Shown: positions 40,324 through 50,402, numbered from the stretch's first letter. The stretch: DNA of 64,000 nucleotides from Christiangramia lutea (GCF_022489035.1 NZ_JAKVTV010000001.1:992001-1056000); one strand, 5' to 3'. The notes: generated from the letters alone by a model not told the origin. Made by a program: numbers and translations.

Positions 40324-42188
40324 TCCTGCTCTATATTTTCTTCGATATTTTCCTTTTCGTCGCTTTCTCCGCTATCCATTTGTTTACCAAGGTAAACCAG
40401 CAAAAAACCTTCTTCGATCTCCACTTCCATACTGTTTGAAGGAATTATACTTAACTCTCCCTCATTGTTTTTAACGAATAAAGGAATGATATCGGAATCG
40501 GTTTTGCTTATTTCGATTAAACCTTCGTAATGCTCTTTAGAATTAAGCTCTACTTCATGAATTGAAGGGTACTTTCTGGCAAGATTGGTAAGTTTTATAT
40601 AATCATCTGTCTGGGAGAACAAGCCTTCTTTAGGATTATTCTCAGGATCATACATTTCATCTGAAGATACCACCCTAAAAGAACCATTTTCACCAAAATG
40701 TTTTCTGAACTTTTCAATGGCATTGGTATTCACCTCAGTATTTCCGGTTAAAGCCATAAGATAACCAACATCACTAAGTTCAATATTATTTATTAGATCA
40801 TCTGAATACACATTCTCCTGAATGGCATCCAGCCCCAGTTCCCTGGCTTTCCTAATGTTCGATCCGTTGCTATCTACAAGCACAACGTGCCGGTTATTCT
40901 TCTTCAAATATGAAGCGATAAGCCTGGAAATGGTCGAGGCTCCGATGATCAAAATACCCTGTGAATTCTTTAAAAACACTCCTACAAGTTGGGCAAAAAG
41001 CCTTGCTGTAGTGGCATTAAGAAGCACGGTCCCAAGAACGATCATAAATACAAGAGGTGTAATATATTCAGCACCCTCTACACCCTGGCTGGCCAATTCA
41101 AGACCAAACAGGGAAGCGATACCTGCCGCTACAATACCTCTTGGACCAACCCAACTAATAAACAGCTTTTCATTTATCTTCAGAGAAGAACCTATACTAC
41201 TCACAAATACACCAAGAGGCCTAATTACAAGCACTACGGTAGCAAAAAGTATCAATGCCTTGATATCGTATACCAGCAACAGGTCTTCCATATTGATGTT
41301 TGCTGCCAGTAATATGAAAAGTATCGAAATAAGAAGTACACTTAAAGATTCCTTGAAATACAACAACTCCTTTAAGTTAGGAAGGTTGATATTACCCATT
41401 ACCATCCCCATTACCACTACGGCTAAAAGTCCACTTTCATGGGCAAACAGGTCTGCCAGGACGAAAACTCCTAGCACCGTGGCCAGGGTGAGTACGTTCA
41501 ACAAATAATGTGGAATCACATTCTTTTTTATTGCAAAGGCTAGAGCATGCGCAAAGGTAAAACCAAAGGTAAACCCAAAAAGGACTATCTTACCGAATTC
41601 CAGCAAGGCGGTTTCAGTAAATTCAGTACCTGTTCCTGCACTAATAAACTCGAACATCAAGACCGCTACAAGTGCACCGATGGGATCTATCAGAATTCCT
41701 TCCCATTTCAAAATTGCTGAAATATCTTTTTTTAACGGTATATTCCGGAGGATTGGAGTAATAACGGTAGGACCTGTTACAATGATAAGTGCAGCAAAAA
41801 GAAAACTGATTTGCCAGCTTAGATCGAATATAAAATGAGCCGCGATCCCGGCACCAAAAAAGGTGACAATAACGGCTATTGTTATTAATTTCAGAATAAC
41901 CGGACCTACATTGAGAATTTCCCCTTTCCGAAGGGTAAGTCCACCTTCAAATAAGATGATCCCTATGGCAAGCGAAACAAAATAAAAGAGGCTATCCCCT
42001 GGAAATAATCCAGAACTCCCGTCCCAGATAGGTTCAATGAGCTTAGAACCATCTCCAGTATAATAAGTAGATAATGGCCCTACAGCCAGACCAATTATAA
42101 TAAGCGGAAGAATAGCCGGTATCTTAAATCTCCACGCTAACCATTGAGCCAAAATACCCAAAATCACTATCCCTGCTAATTCTATCAT
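40320..42188 (-). CDS. CPA-type sodium/potassium:proton antiporter with RCK/TrkA domain
   Basis: A 622-residue protein. About 12 TM segments occupy residues 1-390 (ILGILAQWLAWRFKIPAILPL, FALAIGIILFEGG-like LAIGIILFEGGLTL, LIVTGPTVITPIL, ILIDPIGALVAVLMF and SWVGPRGIVAAGIASLFG). A cytosolic TrkA-N Rossmann domain (~405-520: GILIIGASTISRLIASYL, VVLVDSN) and a short TrkA-C-like tail ending in acidic residues follow. This build is known in NhaP-type antiporters gated by nucleotides. It probably maintains Na+ and pH balance in a marine cell. It has an independent start on the minus strand. Confidence 0.9.
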   Translation of the reverse strand: MIELAGIVILGILAQWLAWRFKIPAILPLIIIGLAVGPLSTYYTGDGSKLIEPIWDGSSGLFPGDSLFYFVSLAIGIILFEGGLTLRKGEILNVGPVILKLITIAVIVTFFGAGIAAHFIFDLSWQISFLFAALIIVTGPTVITPILRNIPLKKDISAILKWEGILIDPIGALVAVLMFEFISAGTGTEFTETALLEFGKIVLFGFTFGFTFAHALAFAIKKNVIPHYLLNVLTLATVLGVFVLADLFAHESGLLAVVVMGMVMGNINLPNLKELLYFKESLSVLLISILFILLAANINMEDLLLVYDIKALILFATVVLVIRPLGVFVSSIGSSLKINEKLFISWVGPRGIVAAGIASLFGLELASQGVEGAEYITPLVFMIVLGTVLLNATTARLFAQLVGVFLKNSQGILIIGASTISRLIASYLKKNNRHVVLVDSNGSNIRKARELGLDAIQENVYSDDLINNIELSDVGYLMALTGNTEVNTNAIEKFRKHFGENGSFRVVSSDEMYDPENNPKEGLFSQTDDYIKLTNLARKYPSIHEVELNSKEHYEGLIEISKTDSDIIPLFVKNNEGELSIIPSNSMEVEIEEGFLLVYLGKQMDSGESDEKENIEENIEQD

Positions 42189-42353
42189 AGGTTGAATCTT
42201 TATTTATAAAAGCTAAAAATAATTAAAATGTTTTACTCTGCGAGTCTAAAGCATAAAGGCTTTCTATAACTCCATGCTGTTAAATGAAGTGAAAAATATT
42301 CCATAAGGCTTTAACTTTTTCTATTTTGCGGTGAATTTTTAAAAAATTTAACG

Positions 42354-43217
42354 ATGACTTTATACCCCATCGAAGCAGGAAATTTCAAACTGGATGGTGG
42401 CGCGATGTTCGGAGTTGTTCCTAAAAGCCTCTGGAACAGAACAAATCCAGCCGACGATAACAATATGATAGACATCGCAGCGCGTTGTTTGCTTATTGAA
42501 GATGGCGACAGGCTCATGTTAATAGATACAGGGCTGGGAGATAAACAAAGTGACAAGTTCTTTAGTTATTATTACCAGTGGGGTGATCATAGCATTGATA
42601 AATCACTAAAAAAATACGGTTTTCATAGAGATGACATTACCGATATTTTCATGACCCACCTTCATTTTGACCATTGCGGCGGAAGTATCCAATGGAATAA
42701 AGACAGGACAGGCTACGAACCGGCGTTCAAAAATGCCAGGTTCTGGAGTAATGAAGATCATTGGAAATGGGCTACTCAACCAAACGATCGTGAGAAAGCT
42801 TCATTTCTGAAGGAAAACATAATCCCAATGCAGCAGAGCGGAAAGTTGCATTTTATTGACAGGGAAGAGGATCAAACTTTTTCAAATTATGACGATCTGG
42901 GCTTTGGCGTATTATTTGTAGATGGACATACAGATAAGCAAATGATACCTCATATAGATTATAAAGGCAAAAAACTGGTCTTTATGGCCGACCTTCTTCC
43001 TACAGCAGGACACATTCCCTTACCCTATGTTATGGGATATGATACAAGACCGCTTCATACACTTCCGGAAAAGAAGAAGTTTCTGGAAACAGCTGCAGAT
43101 GAGAATTATTATCTATTTATGGAACACGACGCCCATAACGAAATTATAACACTAAAACATACCGAAAAAGGTGTAAGACTGGATGAAGTTCACACTTTTA
43201 ACGACATTTTTAATTAA
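42354..43217 (+). CDS. Metallo-beta-lactamase-fold hydrolase
   Basis: A 287-residue cytosolic protein. The MBL metal motif MTHLHFDHCGG is intact, preceded by LMLIDTGLGDK and followed by VDGHTDKQMIPHI and FLFMEHDAHNE-like YLFMEHDAHNEI. It resembles the quorum-quenching lactonase / AttM-like and general MBL group, with a large insertion around residues 115-160. The substrate is unknown. The 8-bp gap to the next gene suggests cotranscription with the two peptidases, and the 165 bp upstream holds only a TATTTTG-like box. Confidence 0.85.
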   Translation: MTLYPIEAGNFKLDGGAMFGVVPKSLWNRTNPADDNNMIDIAARCLLIEDGDRLMLIDTGLGDKQSDKFFSYYYQWGDHSIDKSLKKYGFHRDDITDIFMTHLHFDHCGGSIQWNKDRTGYEPAFKNARFWSNEDHWKWATQPNDREKASFLKENIIPMQQSGKLHFIDREEDQTFSNYDDLGFGVLFVDGHTDKQMIPHIDYKGKKLVFMADLLPTAGHIPLPYVMGYDTRPLHTLPEKKKFLETAADENYYLFMEHDAHNEIITLKHTEKGVRLDEVHTFNDIFN

Positions 43218-43225
43218 AAGCAATC

Positions 43226-44911
43226 ATGAGAATACCCTATTTTAAAACAATTCTATCCCTGTTTGCGGCAGGTATAATTACCGGATGTAGCAGTACCGCA
43301 CCAAAGATTGTTTCAACTCCGGTTAAGAACATAGATTCAATTCCCTTAAAGGTTAAGGATCTTTCTGATTCTCAACTAAAGGACTGGACAAATTCAGATC
43401 TACTTACAGATACCATCCCAGGTATGAGCGTAAATAAGGCTTATGCTGAAATCATAAAAAAAACGAAGCCATCTCCAGTAATCGTTGGAGTAGTGGATAG
43501 TGGAGTAGACATTGAACACGAAGATCTTCAAGGAGTTTTATGGACCAATGCCGATGAAATTCCCGGTAATGGAAAAGATGATGATAATAATGGGTATATA
43601 GATGATATCCATGGTTGGAATTTCCTGGGTGATGCCGTTGCCGAACAAATGGAATATACCCGTATTTACAAGCGTCTAAAACCTAAATACGAAGATAAGA
43701 CCGAAAGTAGCATAAGCACAGCAGATCGTGAAGAGTATAACCTTTTCAAAGCTGCCAAGGCCGAGTATGATAAAGAGTATACTGAAACTACGCAAACCCT
43801 TGAGCAATATCGCCAGATAGATCAGCAATTGACCGCTGCTCATAATGCGGTTTCAGCTGAATTAGGCACCGAAGATTACACTAAGGAGCAGCTTTCAGAC
43901 TTTCAACCACAAACCGATCAAATGACTCAGTATAAATCTATGCTGACTCAAATTCAATATAATGTAGATGAAAATATTCCTGCTGCCTTAAAGGAATTAA
44001 AAGATGGTATTGAATATTTCCAGGACAGGCTGGATTCTCATTTCAATATGGATCTGGATGGCCGCGCGGTGGTTGGTGACGATCCTTATGATATTACTGA
44101 TACAGATTATGGTAACAACCAGGTTTCAGGACCTGAACCAGATAAGGAAAATGTAAAACACGGAACCCACGTTGCCGGTATTATCGCAGCTGATAGAACA
44201 AATGAAATTGGTATAAAAGGTGTTTCAAATAATGCTAGGATTCTGGTGGTAAGGGCCGTTCCAGACGGAGATGAATATGACAAGGATATCGCTTTAGGAA
44301 TTAGATATGCTGTAGACAATGGGGCTAAAGTCATCAATACAAGTTTTGGTAAATACTTTTCTCCGAATCCAGAATGGGTAATAGACGCTATAAAATATGC
44401 CGCTGAAAATGATGTTTTAATTGTAAATGCAGCCGGCAACGAAGGATTGAATCTGGATGAAAAAAGAGTTTTCCCTAACGACCAGGAAGTTGGAAATAGC
44501 ACTGAAATAGCCGACAATTTTCTAACGGTAGGAGCCTTGAACTATGAATATGGGTCAGGTTTGATCGCAGATTTTTCCAATTACGGGAAAGCTAACGTAG
44601 ATGTGTTCGCTCCGGGTACCAAGATCTGGTCTACCACTCCTAATAACGAATACGAATACTTACAGGGAACATCTATGGCTTCACCAGCTGTAGCCGGGAT
44701 CGCGGCAATCATTAGAGGTTATTATCCTCAGCTTAGCGCCGCTCAGGTTAAGCAAGTGATCATGGATAGCGGCCTAACTACAAATGCAACCGTAATAGTA
44801 GGGGGAGACCGCAGCAATACCAAGAAATTTGAAAGCTTGTCCACTTCAGGCAAGATGGCCAACTTATATAACGCACTTATTTTAGCAGACCAAATCGCAA
44901 AAAACAATTAA
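43226..44911 (+). CDS. S8 (subtilisin) family serine peptidase lipoprotein
   Basis: A 561-residue lipoprotein (lipobox IITGC). The catalytic triad is intact: Asp91 in VGVVDSGVD, His312 in KHGTHVAG and Ser483 in GTSMASPAVAG, with VNAAGNEG as oxyanion motif. About 220 residues separate Asp from His; the extra ~150 (residues ~140-260) are charged and helical (EYNLFKAAKAEYDKEYTET, LEQYRQIDQQL), likely a coiled-coil insert. It is an exported, cell-anchored protease, one base upstream of the M1 peptidase gene, so both probably digest protein together. Confidence 0.93.
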   Translation: MRIPYFKTILSLFAAGIITGCSSTAPKIVSTPVKNIDSIPLKVKDLSDSQLKDWTNSDLLTDTIPGMSVNKAYAEIIKKTKPSPVIVGVVDSGVDIEHEDLQGVLWTNADEIPGNGKDDDNNGYIDDIHGWNFLGDAVAEQMEYTRIYKRLKPKYEDKTESSISTADREEYNLFKAAKAEYDKEYTETTQTLEQYRQIDQQLTAAHNAVSAELGTEDYTKEQLSDFQPQTDQMTQYKSMLTQIQYNVDENIPAALKELKDGIEYFQDRLDSHFNMDLDGRAVVGDDPYDITDTDYGNNQVSGPEPDKENVKHGTHVAGIIAADRTNEIGIKGVSNNARILVVRAVPDGDEYDKDIALGIRYAVDNGAKVINTSFGKYFSPNPEWVIDAIKYAAENDVLIVNAAGNEGLNLDEKRVFPNDQEVGNSTEIADNFLTVGALNYEYGSGLIADFSNYGKANVDVFAPGTKIWSTTPNNEYEYLQGTSMASPAVAGIAAIIRGYYPQLSAAQVKQVIMDSGLTTNATVIVGGDRSNTKKFESLSTSGKMANLYNALILADQIAKNN

Positions 44912-44912
44912 A

Positions 44913-46808
44913 ATGAAGAAAATACTATTTAGTATACTATTAATTAGCACTGGCCTTATTCAGGCTCAGAACAATACCTCATACTGGCAGCAACATGTAG
45001 ACTACACTATGGAAGTAGACATGAATGTTGACAATTTTAAATATTCCGGAACCCAGGAACTTGTTTACACCAACAATTCCCCTGATACCTTGAACAGGGT
45101 TTTTTACCACCTTTTCTTCAATGCTTTTCAACCGGATAGCGAAATGAACGCAAGATTGGAAAGCGTTCCAGATCCAGATAGCAGAATGACCATGAACAAG
45201 GGTACTAAGGAAAACCCTGAGATTGTTAGCAGGATCACTGGTCTTTCAGAAGATCAAATTGGTTATTTAAGAGTTAATTCCCTAACCCAGAATGGAGAGG
45301 AATTAGATTATGAGGAAGTAGGTACTGTTCTCGAAGTAGAGCTTGCACAGCCAATCTTACCTGGAGAAAAGACTACTTTCAATATGAATTTTGAAGGCCA
45401 GGTTCCAGAACAGATCAGGAGATCTGGTAGAAACAGTTCAGAAGGCGTAGCGCTTTCAATGAGCCAGTGGTACCCTAAATTAGCTGAATATGATTTCCAG
45501 GGATGGCATGCAGATTCTTACATTGCTCGTGAATTTCATGGAGTTTGGGGAGATTTTGATGTAAAGATCACCATCGATAAAGATTATACCGTTGGAAGTA
45601 CAGGATACCTTCAAAATCCACAGGAAATTGGGCATGGTTACGAAAAAGAAGGTACCAAGGTTAAAACCAAAGGAGACAAGTTAACCTGGCATTTTGTAGC
45701 TCCTAAAGTGCATGATTTTACCTGGGCAGCAGATCCAGAATACATTCATGATACTTTAGTTGCTGAAGACGGAACTGTTTTACATTTCCTTTATAAGGAC
45801 AATGATGAAATAAAAGAGAACTGGGAAAAACTTCAACCAAAAACAGCAGAGCTTTTGGCATATTTCAATGAGCATATCGGGCCTTATCCATGGGATCAGT
45901 ACTCTGTAGTTCAAGGTGGTGACGGTGGTATGGAATATGCCATGTTAACGCTTATTACCGGTGAACGTTCTTTCGGAAGTCTTGTTGGAGTAACTGCTCA
46001 CGAAATGGCTCATGCCTGGTTCCAGCATCTATTAGCGACAAATGAAAGCATTCATGAATGGATGGATGAAGGATTTACTTCCTACATTTCTTCTGAGGCT
46101 GAAAATGTAGTACTTGGAAAGAATGCTGAAAATCCTCATACAGGATCTTATAGAGGCTATCAATATCTTGCCAGTTCCGGAAAGGAACAACCACAAACTA
46201 CGCATGCCGATAGATATGCAATGAATGCACTTTATGGTGCAGCAGCTTACTCGAAAGGCGCAGTATTTCTTGCTCAATTAGGATATGTGATTGGAGAGGA
46301 AAATTTAGCCAAAACACTGAATAGATATTATGATGAGTGGAAATTCAAGCATCCAACCCCAAATGACTTCATCAGGATTGCTGAAAAAGTTTCCGGTGCA
46401 GAATTAGACTGGTATCTTCAGGACTGGACCAGAACTACAAATACCATCGATTACGCGATCACTTCAGTTGAAAGTGATTCAGAAGAAGACGTAACTAACG
46501 TGAAACTGCAAAGGAATGGTCTTATGCCTATGCCATTGGATATCCACGTAAGCTATGGAGACGGTTCAGAGGAGACTTTCTATATTCCTCTTCAAATGAT
46601 GAGATGGGAAAAACCTGCAAAAGAAGGAGAAAAAAGGTCTGTTGAAAACGACTGGGCCTGGGGATCACCTTCATACGAGTTTCAAATACCTGTAGCTAAA
46701 AATAAAATTAGCAGTATAGAAATTGACAGTTCACAATTAATGGCAGATTTAGATCGCTCGAATAACAAATGGGAAGGATCTGAAGCTGAAAATACTTCAG
46801 AAAATTAA
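44913..46808 (+). CDS. M1-family zinc metallopeptidase (aminopeptidase N-like)
   Basis: A 631-residue exported enzyme (signal peptide to ~18, LIQAQ). A beta-sandwich domain (~25-240) precedes the gluzincin domain with GGMEYAML (a GAMEN-like exopeptidase motif) and the Zn site HEMAHAWFQH...DEGF with His363, His367 and Glu386. It trims N-terminal residues from peptides in the periplasm or outside. It starts 1 bp after the S8 peptidase stop (translational coupling likely). Its terminator lies inside the 3' end of the opposite-strand gene. Confidence 0.93.
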   Translation: MKKILFSILLISTGLIQAQNNTSYWQQHVDYTMEVDMNVDNFKYSGTQELVYTNNSPDTLNRVFYHLFFNAFQPDSEMNARLESVPDPDSRMTMNKGTKENPEIVSRITGLSEDQIGYLRVNSLTQNGEELDYEEVGTVLEVELAQPILPGEKTTFNMNFEGQVPEQIRRSGRNSSEGVALSMSQWYPKLAEYDFQGWHADSYIAREFHGVWGDFDVKITIDKDYTVGSTGYLQNPQEIGHGYEKEGTKVKTKGDKLTWHFVAPKVHDFTWAADPEYIHDTLVAEDGTVLHFLYKDNDEIKENWEKLQPKTAELLAYFNEHIGPYPWDQYSVVQGGDGGMEYAMLTLITGERSFGSLVGVTAHEMAHAWFQHLLATNESIHEWMDEGFTSYISSEAENVVLGKNAENPHTGSYRGYQYLASSGKEQPQTTHADRYAMNALYGAAAYSKGAVFLAQLGYVIGEENLAKTLNRYYDEWKFKHPTPNDFIRIAEKVSGAELDWYLQDWTRTTNTIDYAITSVESDSEEDVTNVKLQRNGLMPMPLDIHVSYGDGSEETFYIPLQMMRWEKPAKEGEKRSVENDWAWGSPSYEFQIPVAKNKISSIEIDSSQLMADLDRSNNKWEGSEAENTSEN

Positions 46809-46827
46809 TTTCTGCCGAATAATAATT

Positions 46828-48042
46828 CTAAAACCCTTTCTTAACCGAGAGGGTTTTTTTATACCAGGCCAGGTCTTTATACAAGTGGGTCTTAGAGCGC
46901 CTGTCCCTGCTTGATACCTTAATAAAATCCGGACCTAATTCCCTGCTACGATATCCCAGGAGATGAAAGATGGGCTTTGCCATAAATCTCGCTATTTTCA
47001 AGTCTATAATAAGGGCAGATTTTGCCGAATTTTGCCATTTTACTCCCGGTAATAAAGTAAGAAAACTATCAGCGTTCATATTCCTGAACAAGGCAGATAA
47101 ATTCAAAAAGAAAGGTTTAATTTTCCGGATAAGATAATAACCGTCCTCACCCTTTTTCTGGTAAAGTGGCATGAATAAAGTTGCCGTTTTTGAAAGATAG
47201 ATATCTCGTTCATCACTTGTGGCTAATAATGTACCTTTTTCAACTTTTTCAAAGCTCGAAAAGCCGGGTTTCATTTTAAAATGCTCCTCTCTTTTGATGT
47301 TATAACGAAATATGATCTCGTAGATCTTTTCATTTGACCTGGTTGCTTTTTTAAGAAACTTATATTCCTTCTCAATATCAATATGATCAACTATTCCGGA
47401 AAAATTTAAGGCTAATTTTATAAAAGATTCAGCATTGGTAATTGCTTCTTTGGAGGTATGCTGGCCAGATTCGAAACCTAAAGAAACATAACCCAGTTCA
47501 TTTATATAACTAAGCAATGGACCTTCCAGGAATTCTTCTATTCCCAGGATCACCGGAACCTTAAAAAGCTTTGAGAATCTCCTGTTAATGATACTATCAT
47601 TGATCGTTATAAAAGGAAGGCTTTTACTTGAAGTTGTATGAAGATCTATAAAATAGAGCGCAGTCTTATGCTTATCAATTATCTTGTGTAGAATAGCATC
47701 CAATTCCAGTTGTTCCAAATCTTCAGCATATACTTTCCTTTCAAAAGACCTTTTAGACATTCGGGCTGAAGTCCACATCCTGTTAAGATCATAATCAAGA
47801 AACCTTTTGTTTTTAGATAAAGCATTTAGATTCCCAGAAATAGCGTAGATACTTCCATTGAAATTCTCAGGATCCAGCTCGCTTAAAACTCTCTCCAGGG
47901 CTATTATTCCCGCAGGTTCATTACCATGAATACCTCCAAAAAAGATCATTACAGGTCCAGGGTTTTCTCCAGTTAGAACTTTCAGAAATCTAGTGTTCCC
48001 AATTTCGATTCCAATATCTTCTCTATAGAAATCAGGCATCAT
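46828..48042 (-). CDS. Succinylglutamate desuccinylase / aspartoacylase family zinc hydrolase
   Basis: A 404-residue M14-like carboxypeptidase-fold enzyme. Zn ligands are in GGIHGNEPAG (His, Glu) and FIDLHTTSS (His); RFLDYDLNRMW and YVSLGFESGQHTS carry the substrate Arg and catalytic Glu. Residues ~245-404 are an extra C-terminal region not needed for the fold. It overlaps the GCS2-CBS ligase gene upstream by 4 bp, so the two are coupled. Relatives deacylate N-acyl amino acids, and the linkage with an amidoligase suggests cleavage of an amide made by its partner. Product unknown. Confidence 0.85.
   Translation of the reverse strand: MMPDFYREDIGIEIGNTRFLKVLTGENPGPVMIFFGGIHGNEPAGIIALERVLSELDPENFNGSIYAISGNLNALSKNKRFLDYDLNRMWTSARMSKRSFERKVYAEDLEQLELDAILHKIIDKHKTALYFIDLHTTSSKSLPFITINDSIINRRFSKLFKVPVILGIEEFLEGPLLSYINELGYVSLGFESGQHTSKEAITNAESFIKLALNFSGIVDHIDIEKEYKFLKKATRSNEKIYEIIFRYNIKREEHFKMKPGFSSFEKVEKGTLLATSDERDIYLSKTATLFMPLYQKKGEDGYYLIRKIKPFFLNLSALFRNMNADSFLTLLPGVKWQNSAKSALIIDLKIARFMAKPIFHLLGYRSRELGPDFIKVSSRDRRSKTHLYKDLAWYKKTLSVKKGF
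46830..46860 (+). terminator. Terminator of the S8-M1 peptidase operon, inside an antisense coding end
   Basis: AAAACCCTTTC (46830-46840) pairs with GAGAGGGTTTT (46847-46857) with one mismatch, followed by T residues. The hairpin DNA also encodes the last residues (SVKKGF) of the opposite-strand gene. Confidence 0.75.
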
Positions 48043-49895
48043 AAGTCAATGTCATTCTTAGTAAGTATAGCTATAAGCCGGTTTTTGTCAACTACAGGCA
48101 AACAGCCTATTTCATGTTTCTTCATTAATTCAATAGCATCTTGCAGGGGTTGTTCCTGAGTAGTAATAATAAGATCCCGCTTCATAATATCCCTAACACA
48201 CATATGCTGCGATCTATCATTTCCAGCAAATTCCTCAACATCCTTCCAGCTCAAAAGACCAATGATCATCTTATTTGAATCTATTACCGGCATATGGTGA
48301 ATGTTTTTCCAGAGCATCATATTAATCACCAGTTCCAGGCTATCATCTGGATCTACTGAATAAATATTGGTGTTCATATTATGCTTAACGATGCGTTGAA
48401 TTTGAAAACTGGTGCTTAGGTCAGGTTCCAAAATTTCCCATTCATGAACCGGAATATCCTGAATTTGATTCTGATAAATATGAGAAGTTAAAACCTGTAA
48501 AGCTTCCAATGGTTTTTTCCTTTTCTGAAGATTCCTGTAACTTTTTACTGTCCAATCAGCTCCGGTACAGGTTTGTATTCTCTTTTCAATTATTCCCAGG
48601 TAATAATTGATGTCTTTCTCAGAAATATGGCAATTTTCAAGACCTTTTCGGGAAATGGGTAAAAGCTTCTTCAATAGAAGGTCTTTTGCGCTTATCTGTT
48701 CTTTATTCCAGGTAAAAATCGAATCCAGCCCGTTTCGTCCTGCCTTATAAAAATTAGATCTCACATTCCTGAAATCTTCCTTTTCATGGATATTTTTTAA
48801 TTCTTCGGGCTGTCCCTTCATCAATCCTACCCAAAAGGCCGTGTTAGCCACTTCATCAACTACACTTGGCCCGGCGGGAATATACCTGCATTCTATTCGA
48901 ACATGGGCAATATTCTTTGCTACACCATAGCAAACCCGGTTCCACCGGTAAACCGTTCCATTATGTAAATTCAAGGCTTTTAGATCTGGGATTATTCCTT
49001 CGGAGATCTTGCTCATGCTGTCATATTCAAAATCTGAGGTGAGCAGGCTTCGATATCTTGAAATATTATCCTTGAAAATATCTGAAATACCTCTGGTTTC
49101 CCAACGAGATCCAAAACTTACCCTGGCTTGTTTTTCATTCAAAACGAAAGAATTTGCCCTTGTATCGGTACTTTGATTGAAAAGAGCGATACGGGTTTCG
49201 GCCCATAATTCCTTTCCGAATAGAATAGGGGAATTTACACAAGCGCTTAATACCGGTCCCGCGATCGCCTGGGCCCAGTTATATTTTTCAATAAATTCAT
49301 CTGGATCTATTTGAAGATGCATTTGAAAACTTGTATTGCAAGCCTCCAACATTACCGAATCGTGCAAAAGGTTTAATTCGTCTACCCCTTTAATATGAAT
49401 CCAGAAATCCTGTTTTCGTGATTTTTTGATCGCTTCATTCAGGGCAAAATATCTCCTTATTGGCGTCATATATTCTTCGGAAATATGCCGGTGCCTGAGT
49501 GTTGGTAAAATTCCGCTAAGTACGATCCTGGAATCATGTTGTTCAGCGATTTCCGAGGCTTTAGCCAGATAGAGATTGATATTCTTATGCAGTCTGGAAA
49601 AACAATCGGAATCAAGTTCCAGGGGATCCAGATTAAGCTCCAGGTTATATTTACCTATTTCAGTAGTAAAGTGATTATCCTCCAGATCCTTTAAAATTCC
49701 CAGAGAAGTGTTCACCGGTAAAAAAGAATGATTAACCAGGCAAAACTCCTGTTCTGCTCCAATCCTGATGGGAGCCTTTTCAATTAGATCGTTCTTAATT
49801 AAATGATCCAGAGCCTCAAGATCCTTGATTAACTGGTGAATATACTTTGCCCTGTCTTTTTTTCGGCTTAAGACCGATACTTCCAGAAATCCCAT
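48039..49895 (-). CDS. GCS2-family carboxylate-amine ligase with C-terminal CBS pair
   Basis: A 618-residue fusion. Residues ~30-430 match glutamate-cysteine ligase family 2: APIRIGAEQEFCLVN (ATP/Mg Glu), YNLELNLDPLEL, FQMHLQIDPDEF, ARVSFGSRWETRGIS and HVRIECRYIPAGPS. Residues ~500-618 are two CBS modules (DDSLELVINMMLWKNIHHMPVID, LQDAIELMKKHEIGCLPVVDKN), which usually bind adenine nucleotides and regulate. It would form an amide or peptide bond between a carboxylate and an amine. The ATG at 49895 is chosen; the longer frame would need a TTG at 49931. It is coupled by overlap to the desuccinylase-like gene. Confidence 0.86.
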   Translation of the reverse strand: MGFLEVSVLSRKKDRAKYIHQLIKDLEALDHLIKNDLIEKAPIRIGAEQEFCLVNHSFLPVNTSLGILKDLEDNHFTTEIGKYNLELNLDPLELDSDCFSRLHKNINLYLAKASEIAEQHDSRIVLSGILPTLRHRHISEEYMTPIRRYFALNEAIKKSRKQDFWIHIKGVDELNLLHDSVMLEACNTSFQMHLQIDPDEFIEKYNWAQAIAGPVLSACVNSPILFGKELWAETRIALFNQSTDTRANSFVLNEKQARVSFGSRWETRGISDIFKDNISRYRSLLTSDFEYDSMSKISEGIIPDLKALNLHNGTVYRWNRVCYGVAKNIAHVRIECRYIPAGPSVVDEVANTAFWVGLMKGQPEELKNIHEKEDFRNVRSNFYKAGRNGLDSIFTWNKEQISAKDLLLKKLLPISRKGLENCHISEKDINYYLGIIEKRIQTCTGADWTVKSYRNLQKRKKPLEALQVLTSHIYQNQIQDIPVHEWEILEPDLSTSFQIQRIVKHNMNTNIYSVDPDDSLELVINMMLWKNIHHMPVIDSNKMIIGLLSWKDVEEFAGNDRSQHMCVRDIMKRDLIITTQEQPLQDAIELMKKHEIGCLPVVDKNRLIAILTKNDIDL

Positions 49896-50012
49896 AAGCC
49901 TTATTTTAGACTCCAAGTAACTGAATATCAAAAAATAAAAATATGATTACCATCATATTTGAATTATTTTAATTCGTTTAGGAATTGCTACTTTTACAGC
50001 ATATTCAGCGAT

Positions 50013-50402
50013 ATGAACCAGAAGTTTGGAAAGAAAGACCGGTTAAAAAGCAAGAAGATCATAGACAGGTTGTTTATTGAAGGTAAAAGTGTAAAATCAT
50101 ACCCTTTAAAACTGGTCTATGTTCCCGAGGATAATTCAGATGAAACCGGACTGAATACAGCGGTTTCGGTACCCAAAAAACTAGTGAAGACCGCGGTGCA
50201 GCGTAATAGAATTAAGCGGCTTATGCGGGAAGTTTTCAGAAAAAATAAGTATCTTGTTATTAATCAATTAACTTCTTCCTACGCGTTCATGTTCATCTAT
50301 ATTTCTCGTGATGAAATTTCATATGAGCAACTCGAAAAGAGCATGATCAAGGTGTTGGAAAAATTCAATGATCAACATAAGGCTGCAGAAAAAGTTCAAT
50401 AG
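50013..50402 (+). CDS. rnpA: Ribonuclease P protein component
   Basis: A 129-residue basic protein that assists the RNase P RNA in tRNA 5' processing. It begins FGKKDRLKSKKIIDRLFIEGKS, and the RNP signature AVQRNRIKRLMREVFR is intact. The ATG at 50013 gives the normal N-terminus; the open frame extends 18 codons further upstream without a good start. rpmH is not adjacent, as is common in Bacteroidetes. The S41 protease gene follows 61 bp later. Confidence 0.95.
   Translation: MNQKFGKKDRLKSKKIIDRLFIEGKSVKSYPLKLVYVPEDNSDETGLNTAVSVPKKLVKTAVQRNRIKRLMREVFRKNKYLVINQLTSSYAFMFIYISRDEISYEQLEKSMIKVLEKFNDQHKAAEKVQ

Noticed and set aside
40822-41508. 228-residue plus-strand frame inside the antiporter gene
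   Set aside because: Shadow of the antiporter; its low-complexity composition reflects the antisense of TM codons, and the opposite frame has clear antiporter motifs.
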